Assembly: GCF_036195045.1 (NCBI RefSeq)
Contig: NZ_CP108100.1
Location: 6,634,001-6,698,000, forward strand
From: Streptomyces sp. NBC_00236
GTDB lineage: Bacteria > Actinomycetota > Actinomycetes > Streptomycetales > Streptomycetaceae
Length of the DNA stretch: 64,000 nt
Direction of reading: 5' to 3'
The notes below the pieces were generated by a model, which saw nothing but the letters and a program-made list of their open reading frames with translations, was not told the DNA's origin and did no database searches. Within the stretch, counting starts at the first letter, position 1, and the number at the start of each line of letters is the position of its first letter. Made by a program: the position numbers and the translations under genes. Positions 7,642 to 16,714 of this stretch are shown here, in pieces.

Positions 7642-10566
7642 ATGACCGCGCTCGTCATCTGCCACTTCGTCCTCGCCGCGTGCGCCCGCCCGCTGGTGCG
7701 ATGGCTGGGCGCGCGCGCCTTCGTGGTTCTCGCGCTGCCCCCCGCCGCCACCACCTGCTGGGCGTTCGCCCAGTGGGACACGGCGGCCTCCGGCGCCTCG
7801 GTCACCTGGTCGTGGAACTGGATCCCGGCGTACGACGTCTCCGTCGCCCTGCGCCTGGACGCCCTCGCCGAACTCATGGTGCTGCTCGCGGCGGGCGTCG
7901 GGACGCTCGTCCTGCTCTACTGCGCCTCGTACTTCAAGGACGACACCCCTCAACTGGCCGGATTCGCCGGGAACCTGCTCGCCTTCGCCGGGGCCATGCT
8001 CGCCCTCGTACTGAGCGACGACCTGATCACGCTCTACGTCTTCTGGGAGCTGACCACGGTCTTCTCCTACCTGCTGATCGGATTCGACAGCGAGCAGAGG
8101 CACAGCCGCCGCTCCGCCCTCCAGGCGCTCACCGTCACCACCCTCGGCGGGCTCGCCATGCTCGTCGGATTCCTGATCATCGGTCAGGCGGCGGGCACCT
8201 ACCGGATCTCGGCGATCCTCGCCGACCCGCCCCGAACGAGCCTCGCCGTCTCCGTGGCCGTCGTGCTGATCCTGTGCGGGGCCCTGTCGAAGTCGGCGAT
8301 CTGGCCCTTCAGCCTCTGGCTCCCGAACGCCATGGCGGCGCCCACCCCAGTCAGCGCGTACCTGCACGCCGCGGCCATGGTCAAGGCCGGCGTCTACCTC
8401 GTCGCCCGGCTCGCCCCCGGCTTCGCCGACGTCCCCGTCTGGCGGCCCGTCGTGATGGTCCTCGGCGCCGCGACGATGCTGCTGGGCGGCTGGCGGGCCC
8501 TGCGGCTCAACGACCTGAAGCTCGTCCTCGCCTACGGCACCGTCAGCCAACTCGGCTTCCTCACCCTGCTCGCGGGCGTTGGCAACCGGGACGCGGCGCT
8601 GGCCGCCACCGTCATGATCCTCGGGCACGCCCTGTTCAAGGCCCCGCTGTTCCTCATCACCGGCATCGTCGACCACGCGGCCGGCACCCGCGACCTGCGC
8701 AGGCTCTCCGGCGTCGGACGGTCGCTGCCGTACGTCTGCGCCGTCGCCGTGACCGCCGCCGCCTCCATGGCCGCACTGCCCCCGCTGCTCGGCTTCGCCG
8801 CGAAGGAGGCCGCCTTCGACGCCCTGCTGCACGGCGACACGGCGGACCGCTGGGCGCTGGGCATCACGGTGGCGGGCTCGATACTGACCGTCGCGTACAC
8901 CGTCCGGTTCGTCTGGGGCGCCTTCTGGCGCAAGCCCGGAGTCGCCGACACCCCGGTCCACCGGGTCGGCGCGGCCTTCCTCGCCCCGCCCGCCCTGCTC
9001 GCCGCCTGCGGGCTGGTGCTGGGACCCGGCGTGGGCTGGACCGACCGGCTGCTGAGTGCGTACGCGGACGCCTTCCCCGCCCCCGCCCACCCGTACCACC
9101 TCGCGCTCTGGCACGGCTGGGGCACCGCACTGCTGCTGTCGGCCGTCGCCACGGCGGGCGGTGCGGTGCTCTTCGCCGTGCGCTCCCCGGTCATCAGGCT
9201 CTCCCGGCGGATCGCCTGGCCGACCGCCGACAGCGCCTTCGGCCATCTGCTGCTGGGCCTGGAGCGGCTCTCGCTCCAGATCACCGGCTTCGTCCAGCGG
9301 GGCTCCCTGTCGGTCTACCTCGCCACCACCCTGCTCGTGATGCTCGCCGGCCAGCTCACCGTGCTCGGCGTCGACCGGCCCTGGCACGGGGCAGCGGCGC
9401 CGCGGCTCTGGGACGTACCGCTGCAGGGCGCCGTCGCGGCGCTGACCTGCGCGGCGGCGCTGTCCTGTCTGACCGTCAGACGCCGCATGAAGGCCGTGGT
9501 GCTCGCCGGGCTCACCGGATACGGGGCCGCGCTGCTCTTCGTCGTCCAGGGCGCACCGGACCTGGCGCTCACGCAGTTCTGCGTGGAGACCGTGTCGATG
9601 ATCGTGTTCGTGCTGGTGCTGCGGCGGATGCCGGTGCACTTCCAGGAGTCGGTGAGCAGCTGGCGGCGGGCCGTCCGGATCCCGGTGGCGCTGGCAGCGG
9701 CGGCCACCCTGAGCGTCGTGGTGTGGGTCGCGGCGGCCGCGCGTACCGCGGAGCCCGCCGGAGCCGCCATGGTCGAGGAGACCGCGCACCACGGCCTCAA
9801 GGACGTCGTCGCCACCATCCTGGTGGACCTGAGGGCCTGGGACACGATGGGGGAGTCCGCCGTCCTGGCGGCCGCGGCGATCGGCGTGACGAGCCTGATC
9901 TACCTGCACCGTCGCGCCGAGGGCGACCCGGCGCCCCCGGAGACACGGCGGCACACCGCCTGGTCGGTGACCACGCCCCCGCTGACGGGAGTTCCGCACG
10001 GCGACGAAGGCGCCCCCGAGCGCAGCTGGCTGGCAGCCGGCTCCACGCTCGCACCCGAGCACCGCTCAGTCGTCTTCGAGGTCGTGGCACGGCTGCTGTT
10101 CCACCCGATCCTGGTGCTCTCGGTCTATCTCCTGTTCTGCGCCGAGAACATGCCGGGCGGCGGATTCGTCGCCGGACTGGTCGCCGGGGTCGCGCTGATC
10201 ACCCGCTATCTGGCGGGCGGCCGCTTCGAACTCGCCGAGGCCGCGCCTCTGCAGCCCGGGCTCTTCACGGGCCTCGGCCTGTTCCTGTCCACCGGGGTGG
10301 CACTGCTCGGCCTCGCGGACGGCACCGTCCTGCACGCCTGGACCCACCACGGCCACCTGCCGCTGATCGGCGACTACCACTTCGGCACTCCGGTGATCTT
10401 CGACTGCGGTGTCTATCTGCTGGTCCTGGGCGTGGTGCTGGACATCGTGCGGGCCCTCGGCGCCAAGGTCGACCGGCAGATCGAGCGGGCGGCGGCCGTA
10501 CAGGCGACGACGACCGGACCGGCACCCGGGCCGGCCGCCCCCGAGACGGGAGGCACCGCCCCGTGA
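7642..10566 (+). CDS. mrpA: Na+/H+ antiporter subunit A fused to subunit B (MrpA-MrpB)
   Basis: Polytopic membrane protein of 974 residues. The N-terminal two thirds is the NuoL-like proton-translocating subunit, with VFWELTTVFSYLLIGFDS, KSAIWPFSLWLPNAM and the conserved channel lysines and histidines (AYLHAAAMVKAG). Residues from about 810 form a MnhB domain (VARLLFHPILVLSVYLLF, PGGGFVAGLVAG). The A-B fusion is common in actinobacteria. It heads an operon of six genes, each overlapping the next by 4 bases. The role is Na+(Li+,K+)/H+ antiport for pH and salt homeostasis. No strong ribosome-binding site precedes the ATG. Confidence 0.95.
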   Translation: MTALVICHFVLAACARPLVRWLGARAFVVLALPPAATTCWAFAQWDTAASGASVTWSWNWIPAYDVSVALRLDALAELMVLLAAGVGTLVLLYCASYFKDDTPQLAGFAGNLLAFAGAMLALVLSDDLITLYVFWELTTVFSYLLIGFDSEQRHSRRSALQALTVTTLGGLAMLVGFLIIGQAAGTYRISAILADPPRTSLAVSVAVVLILCGALSKSAIWPFSLWLPNAMAAPTPVSAYLHAAAMVKAGVYLVARLAPGFADVPVWRPVVMVLGAATMLLGGWRALRLNDLKLVLAYGTVSQLGFLTLLAGVGNRDAALAATVMILGHALFKAPLFLITGIVDHAAGTRDLRRLSGVGRSLPYVCAVAVTAAASMAALPPLLGFAAKEAAFDALLHGDTADRWALGITVAGSILTVAYTVRFVWGAFWRKPGVADTPVHRVGAAFLAPPALLAACGLVLGPGVGWTDRLLSAYADAFPAPAHPYHLALWHGWGTALLLSAVATAGGAVLFAVRSPVIRLSRRIAWPTADSAFGHLLLGLERLSLQITGFVQRGSLSVYLATTLLVMLAGQLTVLGVDRPWHGAAAPRLWDVPLQGAVAALTCAAALSCLTVRRRMKAVVLAGLTGYGAALLFVVQGAPDLALTQFCVETVSMIVFVLVLRRMPVHFQESVSSWRRAVRIPVALAAAATLSVVVWVAAAARTAEPAGAAMVEETAHHGLKDVVATILVDLRAWDTMGESAVLAAAAIGVTSLIYLHRRAEGDPAPPETRRHTAWSVTTPPLTGVPHGDEGAPERSWLAAGSTLAPEHRSVVFEVVARLLFHPILVLSVYLLFCAENMPGGGFVAGLVAGVALITRYLAGGRFELAEAAPLQPGLFTGLGLFLSTGVALLGLADGTVLHAWTHHGHLPLIGDYHFGTPVIFDCGVYLLVLGVVLDIVRALGAKVDRQIERAAAVQATTTGPAPGPAAPETGGTAP

Positions 10567-11177
10567 CCGTCAGCGCCTCGCTCCTCGCCACCGCCGCGGT
10601 CCTGTGCGCGGTCGGCGGCATCCTCATGCTCACCCGTCCCCTCACCCGGATCCTGCTGGGCGCGGTCATCGCGGGCAACGGCATCAACCTGCTCGTCCTG
10701 TCCGCCACCGGATCGGCCGGCCGCGAACCCCTCCTCTACGGCGTCGAACTGGGCCGGGTCACCGACCCGCTGCCCCAGGCCATCGCCCTCACCGCCATCG
10801 TCATCACGCTGGCCACCACCGCGTTCCTCCTCGCCATGGCCTACCGCAGCCACCAGCTGACCGGCACGGACGAGGTGCACGACGACGACGAGGACCGGCG
10901 CATCGTGCTGCGCGCCGAAGTGCTGGGGGAACGCGACGAACTGCGCGAGCAGTACCGGGCCGAGGCCGAACCCAGCGCCGAGGCCCGCCGCCGCTACCGC
11001 GAGGAGCGCCGCCGTCTGCGGGCCAGGCTGCGGGCCGACCGCGCCCTCCAGGCCCGCGGCCGGGACGCGAGCGGGGACCTGTGGCACGACGTCCTGGGCG
11101 CGGACCCGGAGGACTACGCGGCCCGGCGGCCCACGGAGCGGTCCGAAACCCCCACGAACCGAGGAGACACCGGGTGA
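10563..11177 (+). CDS. mrpC: Na+/H+ antiporter subunit C (MrpC) with long charged tail
   Basis: NuoK-like subunit of 204 residues starting at a GTG that overlaps the mrpA stop (GTGA). The first 95 or so residues give three membrane helices, with LLGAVIAGNGINLLVL and DPLPQAIALTAIVITLATTA as landmarks. The remaining 100 or so residues are a cytoplasmic tail very rich in Arg and Glu (for example EARRRYREERRRLRARLRAD), probably a helical or coiled region. Textbook MrpC is about 115 residues, so the tail is an actinobacterial extension of unknown use. Confidence 0.93.
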   Translation: MTVSASLLATAAVLCAVGGILMLTRPLTRILLGAVIAGNGINLLVLSATGSAGREPLLYGVELGRVTDPLPQAIALTAIVITLATTAFLLAMAYRSHQLTGTDEVHDDDEDRRIVLRAEVLGERDELREQYRAEAEPSAEARRRYREERRRLRARLRADRALQARGRDASGDLWHDVLGADPEDYAARRPTERSETPTNRGDTG

Positions 11178-12826
11178 ACGCACTCGTCCCGCTGCCGGTG
11201 CTGCTGCCGCTCTGCGCCACCGGACTGAGCCTCGCCTTCGGCACCCGGCTCAAACAGTTCCAGCGCTTCATCAGCGTCGCCGTCCTCACCGCCGTACTGG
11301 GGCTCTCGGTCGCCCTGATGATCGCCGCCGATACGAGCGGCCCGCTCAGCGTGCACCTCGGCGACTTCGCCCCGCCGCTCGGCATCACCCTGGTCGCGGA
11401 CCGGCTCTCCGGACTGATGCTGACCGTCTCCTCGGCCGTCACCCTCTGCGTCCTCGTCTACTCCCTCGGCCAGGGCATGGCCGACCGGGACGAGGAGACA
11501 CCGGTCGCCGTCTTCCACCCCGCCTATCTGATCCTGGTCGCCGGGGTCTCCTGCACCTTCCTCGCCGGCGACCTCGTCAACCTGTACGTCGGCTTCGAGA
11601 TCATGCTCGTCGCCAGCTTCGTCCTGCTCACGCTCGGCGGCACCGGCCCCAGGATCCGCGCGGGCTCCACGTACGTGATCATCTCCCTCTTCTCCTCGAT
11701 GCTCTTCCTCACCGCCATCGCCATGACGTACGCGGCCACCGGCACCGCCAACTTCGCCCAGCTGGCCGTCCGGCTCGGCGAACTCCCGCTGGGCGTCCAG
11801 ACCCTGATCCAGGGGATGCTGCTGACCGTCTTCGCCATCAAGGCCGCAGTCTTCCCCCTCGCGGCCTGGCTCCCCGACTCCTACCCGACCGCGCCGGCCC
11901 CCGTCACCGCGGTCTTCGCCGGACTCCTCACCAAGGTCGGCGTCTACTGCATGCTGCGCACCGAGACCCTGCTCTTCCCCGGCAACCGGCTCGGCGACCT
12001 GCTGATGGCCGCGGCGCTCGCCTCGATGGTCGTCGGCATCCTGGGCGCCGTCGCCCAGACCGACCTGAAGCGGCTGCTCTCCTTCACCCTCATCAGCCAC
12101 ATCGGCTACATGGTCTTCGGCATCGGGCTCGCCACCCGGGAGGCGTACGGCGGCGCGATCGTCTACGTCGTCCACCACATCACCGTCCAGACCACGCTGT
12201 TCCTGGTGGCCGGCCTGATCGAGCGGCGGGGCGGCACCACCGAGCTGACCCGGCTCGGCGGCATCGCCAAGGCCGCCCCGCTGCTCGCCGTCCTGTTCTT
12301 CGTACCCGCCATGAACCTGGCCGGCATTCCGCCGCTCTCAGGCTTCATCGGCAAGCTCGGACTCATGCGCGCCGGTGTCGCCGACGGCAGTGTCTGGGCC
12401 TGGATCCTCGTCATCGGGTCGACGGCGACGAGCCTGCTCACGCTGTACGTGATGGCCAAGGTCTGGAACCTGGCGTTCTGGCGGGCGGCGCCTCCCGGCC
12501 AGGCGGCGGACGGCACGGTCCTGGAGTCCGACGACGACAGCGACGACGACACCGACGAGGGCCCCGACCGGATGCCCGGCACCGGGGACGAAGGGGTGCG
12601 CCCCCGCCACGAGCCGGCCGGACGCGCGGTCGCGGCCACGCTGCACGGCCATGCCGTCACGACCACGACCAGGCTCCCGCGCCTGATGACCTGGGCCACC
12701 GCGGCGACGGTCGCGCTCGGCCTCGCCTTCACCGTGTTCGCCGGGCCGCTGACCTCGTACACGGACCGCTCGGCCGCCGAGCTCATCGCGCGCGTCCCCT
12801 ATATCGAGGCGGTGCTCGGCCGGTGA
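11174..12826 (+). CDS. mrpD: Na+/H+ antiporter subunit D (MrpD)
   Basis: Second NuoL/M/N-like antiporter subunit, 550 residues, GTG start overlapping the mrpC stop. Landmarks are LVADRLSGLMLTVSS, GDLVNLYVGFEIMLVASF, IKAAVFPLAAWLPDSYPTAP and LTKVGVYCMLR. Near residue 450 a hydrophilic loop carries the acidic run ESDDDSDDDTDEGPD before the last helix. It cooperates with MrpA in proton/cation translocation. Confidence 0.94.
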   Translation: MNALVPLPVLLPLCATGLSLAFGTRLKQFQRFISVAVLTAVLGLSVALMIAADTSGPLSVHLGDFAPPLGITLVADRLSGLMLTVSSAVTLCVLVYSLGQGMADRDEETPVAVFHPAYLILVAGVSCTFLAGDLVNLYVGFEIMLVASFVLLTLGGTGPRIRAGSTYVIISLFSSMLFLTAIAMTYAATGTANFAQLAVRLGELPLGVQTLIQGMLLTVFAIKAAVFPLAAWLPDSYPTAPAPVTAVFAGLLTKVGVYCMLRTETLLFPGNRLGDLLMAAALASMVVGILGAVAQTDLKRLLSFTLISHIGYMVFGIGLATREAYGGAIVYVVHHITVQTTLFLVAGLIERRGGTTELTRLGGIAKAAPLLAVLFFVPAMNLAGIPPLSGFIGKLGLMRAGVADGSVWAWILVIGSTATSLLTLYVMAKVWNLAFWRAAPPGQAADGTVLESDDDSDDDTDEGPDRMPGTGDEGVRPRHEPAGRAVAATLHGHAVTTTTRLPRLMTWATAATVALGLAFTVFAGPLTSYTDRSAAELIARVPYIEAVLGR

Positions 12827-13467
12827 AACGCCTGATCACGTTCCCCTACCGGAACAAGAACCTGCCCCCCTTCAGCCTGGAGTTCGGCGGCCGGAGGCCA
12901 CGCGTGCTCGACCTCCCGCTGATCGCCTGGCTCACCGTCATCTGGGTGTTGCTCTGGTCCAGCCTGAACTGGGCCAACGTGCTGACCGGAGTCGTGGTCG
13001 CGGTGGCCGTCTGCCTGGCGTTCCCGCTGCCTCAGGTCGATCTGGGGCTGCGGCTGCACCCCTGGGGCATCCTGCGGCTGGTCACCTATCTGCTCTACGA
13101 CATGTACACCTCGGGCGTGAGGGTCACCCGGCAGATCTTCGCGGACCGCCCGCACCGGGCCGCCGTCATCGCCGTCCCGCTGCGCTGCCGCTCGGACCTG
13201 ATGCTCACCGCGACCGCCGTCGCGGTGTCGAACGTGCCGGGCGGATCGATCGTCGAGGTGCGCCGCGCCACCGCCACCGTGTTCGTGCACGTCCTCGACG
13301 CGGACCGGCCCGCCGAACTCGACGCGGCCCGGCGTTCCGTCTGGCGCATGGAGGAACTGACCGTCCGGGCCTTCGGCACCCGCGACGAGATCGACCGGGT
13401 CGCCGGCCCGCCCCCGCCCGCACCGCACACCGGCGAGCGGCCGGGAGACCAGGAGGAGGGCGCATGA
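12823..13467 (+). CDS. mrpE: Na+/H+ antiporter subunit E (MrpE)
   Basis: MnhE-family membrane protein of 214 residues starting at a GTG that overlaps the mrpD stop. Two or three N-terminal helices (LIAWLTVIWVLLWSSLNW, NVLTGVVVAVAVCLAF) precede a soluble part with the family segment MLTATAVAVSNVPGGSIVEV. The C-terminus is Pro-rich. It is required for complex stability in studied Mrp systems. Confidence 0.92.
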   Translation: MKRLITFPYRNKNLPPFSLEFGGRRPRVLDLPLIAWLTVIWVLLWSSLNWANVLTGVVVAVAVCLAFPLPQVDLGLRLHPWGILRLVTYLLYDMYTSGVRVTRQIFADRPHRAAVIAVPLRCRSDLMLTATAVAVSNVPGGSIVEVRRATATVFVHVLDADRPAELDAARRSVWRMEELTVRAFGTRDEIDRVAGPPPPAPHTGERPGDQEEGA

Positions 13468-13799
13468 GTGTGCCGGAGACCGTCGACCGGGTGCTGCTGA
13501 CCGCATCCGTCGTCCTGATCGTCATCGCCGGAGCGGGCCTGCTGTTCCGTATCTGGCGCGGCCCCTCGATGCTGGACAGGGCGCTCTCGCTCGATGTCTG
13601 CGCCGCCCTCATCATCTGCGGGCTCGGTGCCAAGTCCGCCTTCGCGCGGGATCCGTTCTACTTCCCGATCATGCTGGTGCTGGCCTTCCTCGGCTTCACC
13701 GGTTCGGTCGGCATCGCCCGCTTCATCGCGGTGCGCGACCGCCCGCCGGGCCGCGCGCGGACCGACGGCGAGCCGCGGACCGGCAGGGAGGCGCCATGA
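13464..13799 (+). CDS. mrpF: Na+/H+ antiporter subunit F (MrpF)
   Basis: Subunit F, 111 residues, three predicted helices. The conserved first loop reads RIWRGPSMLDRALSLDV and the last helix YFPIMLVLAFLGFTGSVGIA. The ATG overlaps the mrpE stop and its stop overlaps mrpG (ATGA both sides). Confidence 0.93.
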   Translation: MSVPETVDRVLLTASVVLIVIAGAGLLFRIWRGPSMLDRALSLDVCAALIICGLGAKSAFARDPFYFPIMLVLAFLGFTGSVGIARFIAVRDRPPGRARTDGEPRTGREAP

Positions 13800-14149
13800 G
13801 TCTCTGGCTCCAGATCGTGGACACGACGGGTGCGGTCCTGCTGCTGATCGGCGCGGCCATCTGTCTGCTCGGCGTGATCGGCATGCTGCGACTGCCGGAC
13901 GTCCTGTCCCGCAGCCACGCCGCGACCAAGCCGCAGTCACTCGGCATGCTGCTGGTGCTGGCCGGCGTCGCGCTGCGGCTGCGCAGCGGCATGGACCTCG
14001 CGACGCTGGCGCTGATCGGCTTCTTCCAGCTGATGACCGGTCCGGTGGCCGCCCACCTGGTCGCGCGCTCCGCATACCGCACGGGCCAGATCGACCACGG
14101 CGAACTGCTCTTCGACGAACTGGACGAGCAGCTCACCGAGGAGAGCTGA
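13796..14149 (+). CDS. mrpG: Na+/H+ antiporter subunit G (MrpG)
   Basis: MnhG-family protein of 117 residues with three helices. Landmarks are LLIGAAICLLGVIGMLRLPD and SRSHAATKPQSLGMLLVLAG. It closes the operon and ends 22 bases from the convergent DUF6069 gene. The acidic C-terminal tail (ELLFDELDEQLTEES) is cytoplasmic. Confidence 0.93.
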   Translation: MSLWLQIVDTTGAVLLLIGAAICLLGVIGMLRLPDVLSRSHAATKPQSLGMLLVLAGVALRLRSGMDLATLALIGFFQLMTGPVAAHLVARSAYRTGQIDHGELLFDELDEQLTEES

Positions 14150-14171
14150 CGCGGAACCACCCCGCTCGCGG

Positions 14172-14672
14172 TCAGAACTCCTGGCGCGTCGCGCTGCGGC
14201 CGGCGGCGGACAGCAGGGAACCGATCGCGATCCCGATGACGAGGTACAGCGCCGCCGAGCCGATCCTGGCGTCCAGCGGGGCGGACGTGGTGAAGGGCAG
14301 CAGCACCATGACAGCGGTGGCGAGCGTGACGATCCACAGGAAGAAGGTGCCCGGCTGCGGCGTCGCCAGCATCAGCACGTGCAGCAGGGCGGTGGCCGCC
14401 AGAGCGGCGAACGCCGCCCCCGTGGCCAGTACCCCCGTCGACGCGTCGCCCATCGCACCGTCACCCTCCGGGGCGAAGACCGGGATCCCGAGCACACCGC
14501 GGATCAGCAGCAGCCCGACGACGGCGGTGAGCGCGGCGACCAGGGCCGTCATGGCGCCACCCGCCCACAGCCGCCCCGCGTCGACGCGGGGGCCCCGGGC
14601 GCGCGGCCGGTGCTGCGGCGGTACGTATCCGGTCTGCTGCGGCTGCCAGTCGTAACCGTCCTGTGGGTCCAT
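14172..14672 (-). CDS. DUF6069-type membrane protein
   Basis: Membrane protein of 166 residues. A soluble N-terminus rich in Gln and Pro (PQDGYDWQPQQTGYVPPQ) is followed by about four helices: MTALVAALTAVVGLLLIRG, VLATGAAFAALAATALLHVL, FFLWIVTLATAVMVLLP and ALYLVIGIAIGSLLSAAG. The pattern matches what I remember of the actinobacterial DUF6069 family; function unknown. The ATG at 14672 has GGGGAGAGG upstream. A much longer frame on the same strand has no family character before this ATG. Confidence 0.8.
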   Translation of the reverse strand: MDPQDGYDWQPQQTGYVPPQHRPRARGPRVDAGRLWAGGAMTALVAALTAVVGLLLIRGVLGIPVFAPEGDGAMGDASTGVLATGAAFAALAATALLHVLMLATPQPGTFFLWIVTLATAVMVLLPFTTSAPLDARIGSAALYLVIGIAIGSLLSAAGRSATRQEF

Positions 14673-15247
14673 GACCGGACCTCTCCCCTCGATCGACCGA
14701 ATCCCGATCGTCGGACGGCCGGGGCCCAGAGGCGACCGGGCACGGTCCGAACGAGTGAGGCAAGCGGAGGGTGACGGCGGCTCAGCAACCGCCCGCGCGG
14801 CTACCGGTCGTCCTCGGCGCCGGTGGGTGCGGTGCGTGGCACCGAGGAACCGGGCGACCTCCGGGTCGCGGGGAGCCGGCGGATGGCCCCCGCCGTCTTC
14901 CGCCGCCGGGCGCCGCAGCAGGTCGATCGCGGCGACGGCCGAGCGCTCGGTCTGCCGGAACGGCGCCCAGTGCACCTGGCCCCGGGTCCGGTCCGTGTGC
15001 CCCGCCTCCGAGGCAGCCGTCGACCTCCCCGCGCCGCCGCTGCCCCCGTAGTCGTCATGGAGGAAGTCCGGCACAAGGCTCCGACAACACTGTGCGACGC
15101 GGTTCGGGCCCGCCTCCGGGCCGGTCGTGGGGCCGGGTGCGGGAGAGGAGAAGCGTCCGCCGAACCCGGCGAGCGCGAGAAGGCCTGACGGACGGCGCCC
15201 CGCCCTCGTCGCCTCCGGCCGCGCATGATCACGTAACCTCTGGGCGC
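14673..15247. other. 575-base region with no supported gene
   Basis: Upstream regions of the divergent DUF6069 protein and P1 peptidase genes. Several frames are open because GC is high, but none gives a recognisable protein, a good ribosome-binding site or consistent coding bias. The promoter of the peptidase is presumably in the last 100 bases; no clear -10/-35 pair was seen. Confidence 0.5.
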
Positions 15248-16390
15248 ATGAATGACGACGGCACGCGCGAGGAACCTGTGGACGACCACCGCATGAGGGC
15301 ACGCGAACTGGGCATACCGCTGACCGGCGAACCGGGGCCGTGGGACGCGATCACGGACGTCCCCGGTATCGAGGTCGGGTACGTGACCCTCTGCGAGGGC
15401 GACGACGTACGCACCGGAGTCACCGCGCTCCTCCCGCGCGGCAGGGACGGAGTGGGCATGCCCTGCGCGGCGGGCCTGCACTCGTTCAACGGCAACGGCG
15501 AGATGACCGGCACCGCCTGGATCGAGGAGAGCGGATCCCTCGCCGTTCCGGTGCTCATCACCAACACCTACGCGGTCGGCCCGGTGCACCGCGGTGTCGT
15601 CGAGTGGGTACGCGCCAACCGCCGGGACATGGCGCCCGAATGGCTGCTTCCGGTCGTCACCGAGACCTGGGACGGCCACCTCAACGACATCCACGGCTCG
15701 GCCGTGGAGTCCCGCCACGCGGCCGCCGCCATCGAGGCGGCGGCCTCCGGACCGGTCGAGGAGGGATGCGTCGGCGGCGGTACTGGCATGCGCTGCTACG
15801 GCTTCAAGGGCGGCTCCGGGACCGCCTCACGGGTGGTGGAGTACGGCGAGGACCGGTACACCGTCGGCGCCTTCGTGCAGGCCAACTTCGGCGCGCGGCG
15901 CGAACTGGTGGTGGCCGGCGTCCCGGTGGGCCGCGAACTGCCCGACGGCCCCGCGCCGGAGCCCGACGGCGAGCGTCAGGTGCCGCCCGGCGCCGGCTCG
16001 GTGATCGTGGTGGTGGCCACGGACGCACCCCTGCTGCCCGGCCAGTGCGAGGCGCTGGCCCGGCGGGCGACCCTGGGCCTCGCCCGCACCGGCACCACGG
16101 GCAGCCACTTCTCCGGCGATATCTTCCTGGCTTTCTCCACGGCCAACGAAGGTGCCCTGACCAGCACGTTCCCGGAGGACGACGGCAGCGCTCCGTACGA
16201 GTCGATGCGCTTCGTGCCCTGGGGCCGGATGGACCCCTTCTACGGTGCGGTGGTCGAGTCGGTGGAGGAGGCGGTCCTCAACGTCCTCACGGGTGCGCAC
16301 GCGATGACCGGCCGGGCCGGCCACCACGTCCCGGCGCTGCCGCTGGACCAGGTCTCCGCACTGTTGGCCGCGCGGGGCGCGGTGGCGTAG
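15248..16390 (+). CDS. P1 family peptidase (DmpA / L-aminopeptidase-D-esterase type)
   Basis: N-terminal-nucleophile hydrolase of 380 residues. Members are made as a precursor and self-cleave before a serine, giving alpha and beta chains. Here the expected Gly-Ser site is in GAGSVIVVVATDAPL near residue 255. Other landmarks are ITDVPGIEVGY, HSFNGNGEMTGTAWI, GCVGGGTGMRCYGFKGG and ANFGARRELVV. The substrate is probably small peptides or amides. The ATG at 15248 is used; an in-frame ATG at 15293 is an alternative. Apparently monocistronic. Confidence 0.92.
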   Translation: MNDDGTREEPVDDHRMRARELGIPLTGEPGPWDAITDVPGIEVGYVTLCEGDDVRTGVTALLPRGRDGVGMPCAAGLHSFNGNGEMTGTAWIEESGSLAVPVLITNTYAVGPVHRGVVEWVRANRRDMAPEWLLPVVTETWDGHLNDIHGSAVESRHAAAAIEAAASGPVEEGCVGGGTGMRCYGFKGGSGTASRVVEYGEDRYTVGAFVQANFGARRELVVAGVPVGRELPDGPAPEPDGERQVPPGAGSVIVVVATDAPLLPGQCEALARRATLGLARTGTTGSHFSGDIFLAFSTANEGALTSTFPEDDGSAPYESMRFVPWGRMDPFYGAVVESVEEAVLNVLTGAHAMTGRAGHHVPALPLDQVSALLAARGAVA

Positions 16391-16473
16391 AAGGCGCCAC
16401 TGCCGGGGAGGAGTGCGGCTGCCCCCGTGCCGTGGTTCCGCGCCACGAGGTCCTGGAGGGACGTCCCCTTCAC

Positions 16474-16509
16474 CCGTGCGGGCGAAGCCCCCGGAATCCG
16501 CCCGCACGG
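16474..16509. terminator. Hairpin downstream of the P1 peptidase
   Basis: Perfect 11-bp inverted repeat CCGTGCGGGCG (16474-16484) and its complement (16499-16509) with a 14-base loop. It lies in the 324-base gap between the peptidase and the hydrolase. It has no T-tract, as is usual for Streptomyces terminators. Nothing else is evident in that gap. Confidence 0.6.
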
Positions 16510-16714
16510 CCGTGTCCCTCCCGGCGGGGAAGGGCACAACCCTTGGGACGACCCGCCCGTGACGGCTTCCCGACCGCGGCCTGTGCGTTCTCCGACGCCG
16601 AGGAGGCGGAGATCCGAAGGAGCCATGACTGGCATGCCTTGTCCCGTTCCGCAGCCGCCCCCGATGCTGGAAGGACAGCGCCCAGGGCGGGCGGAGGAGG
16701 AACGGGGACGCGCG

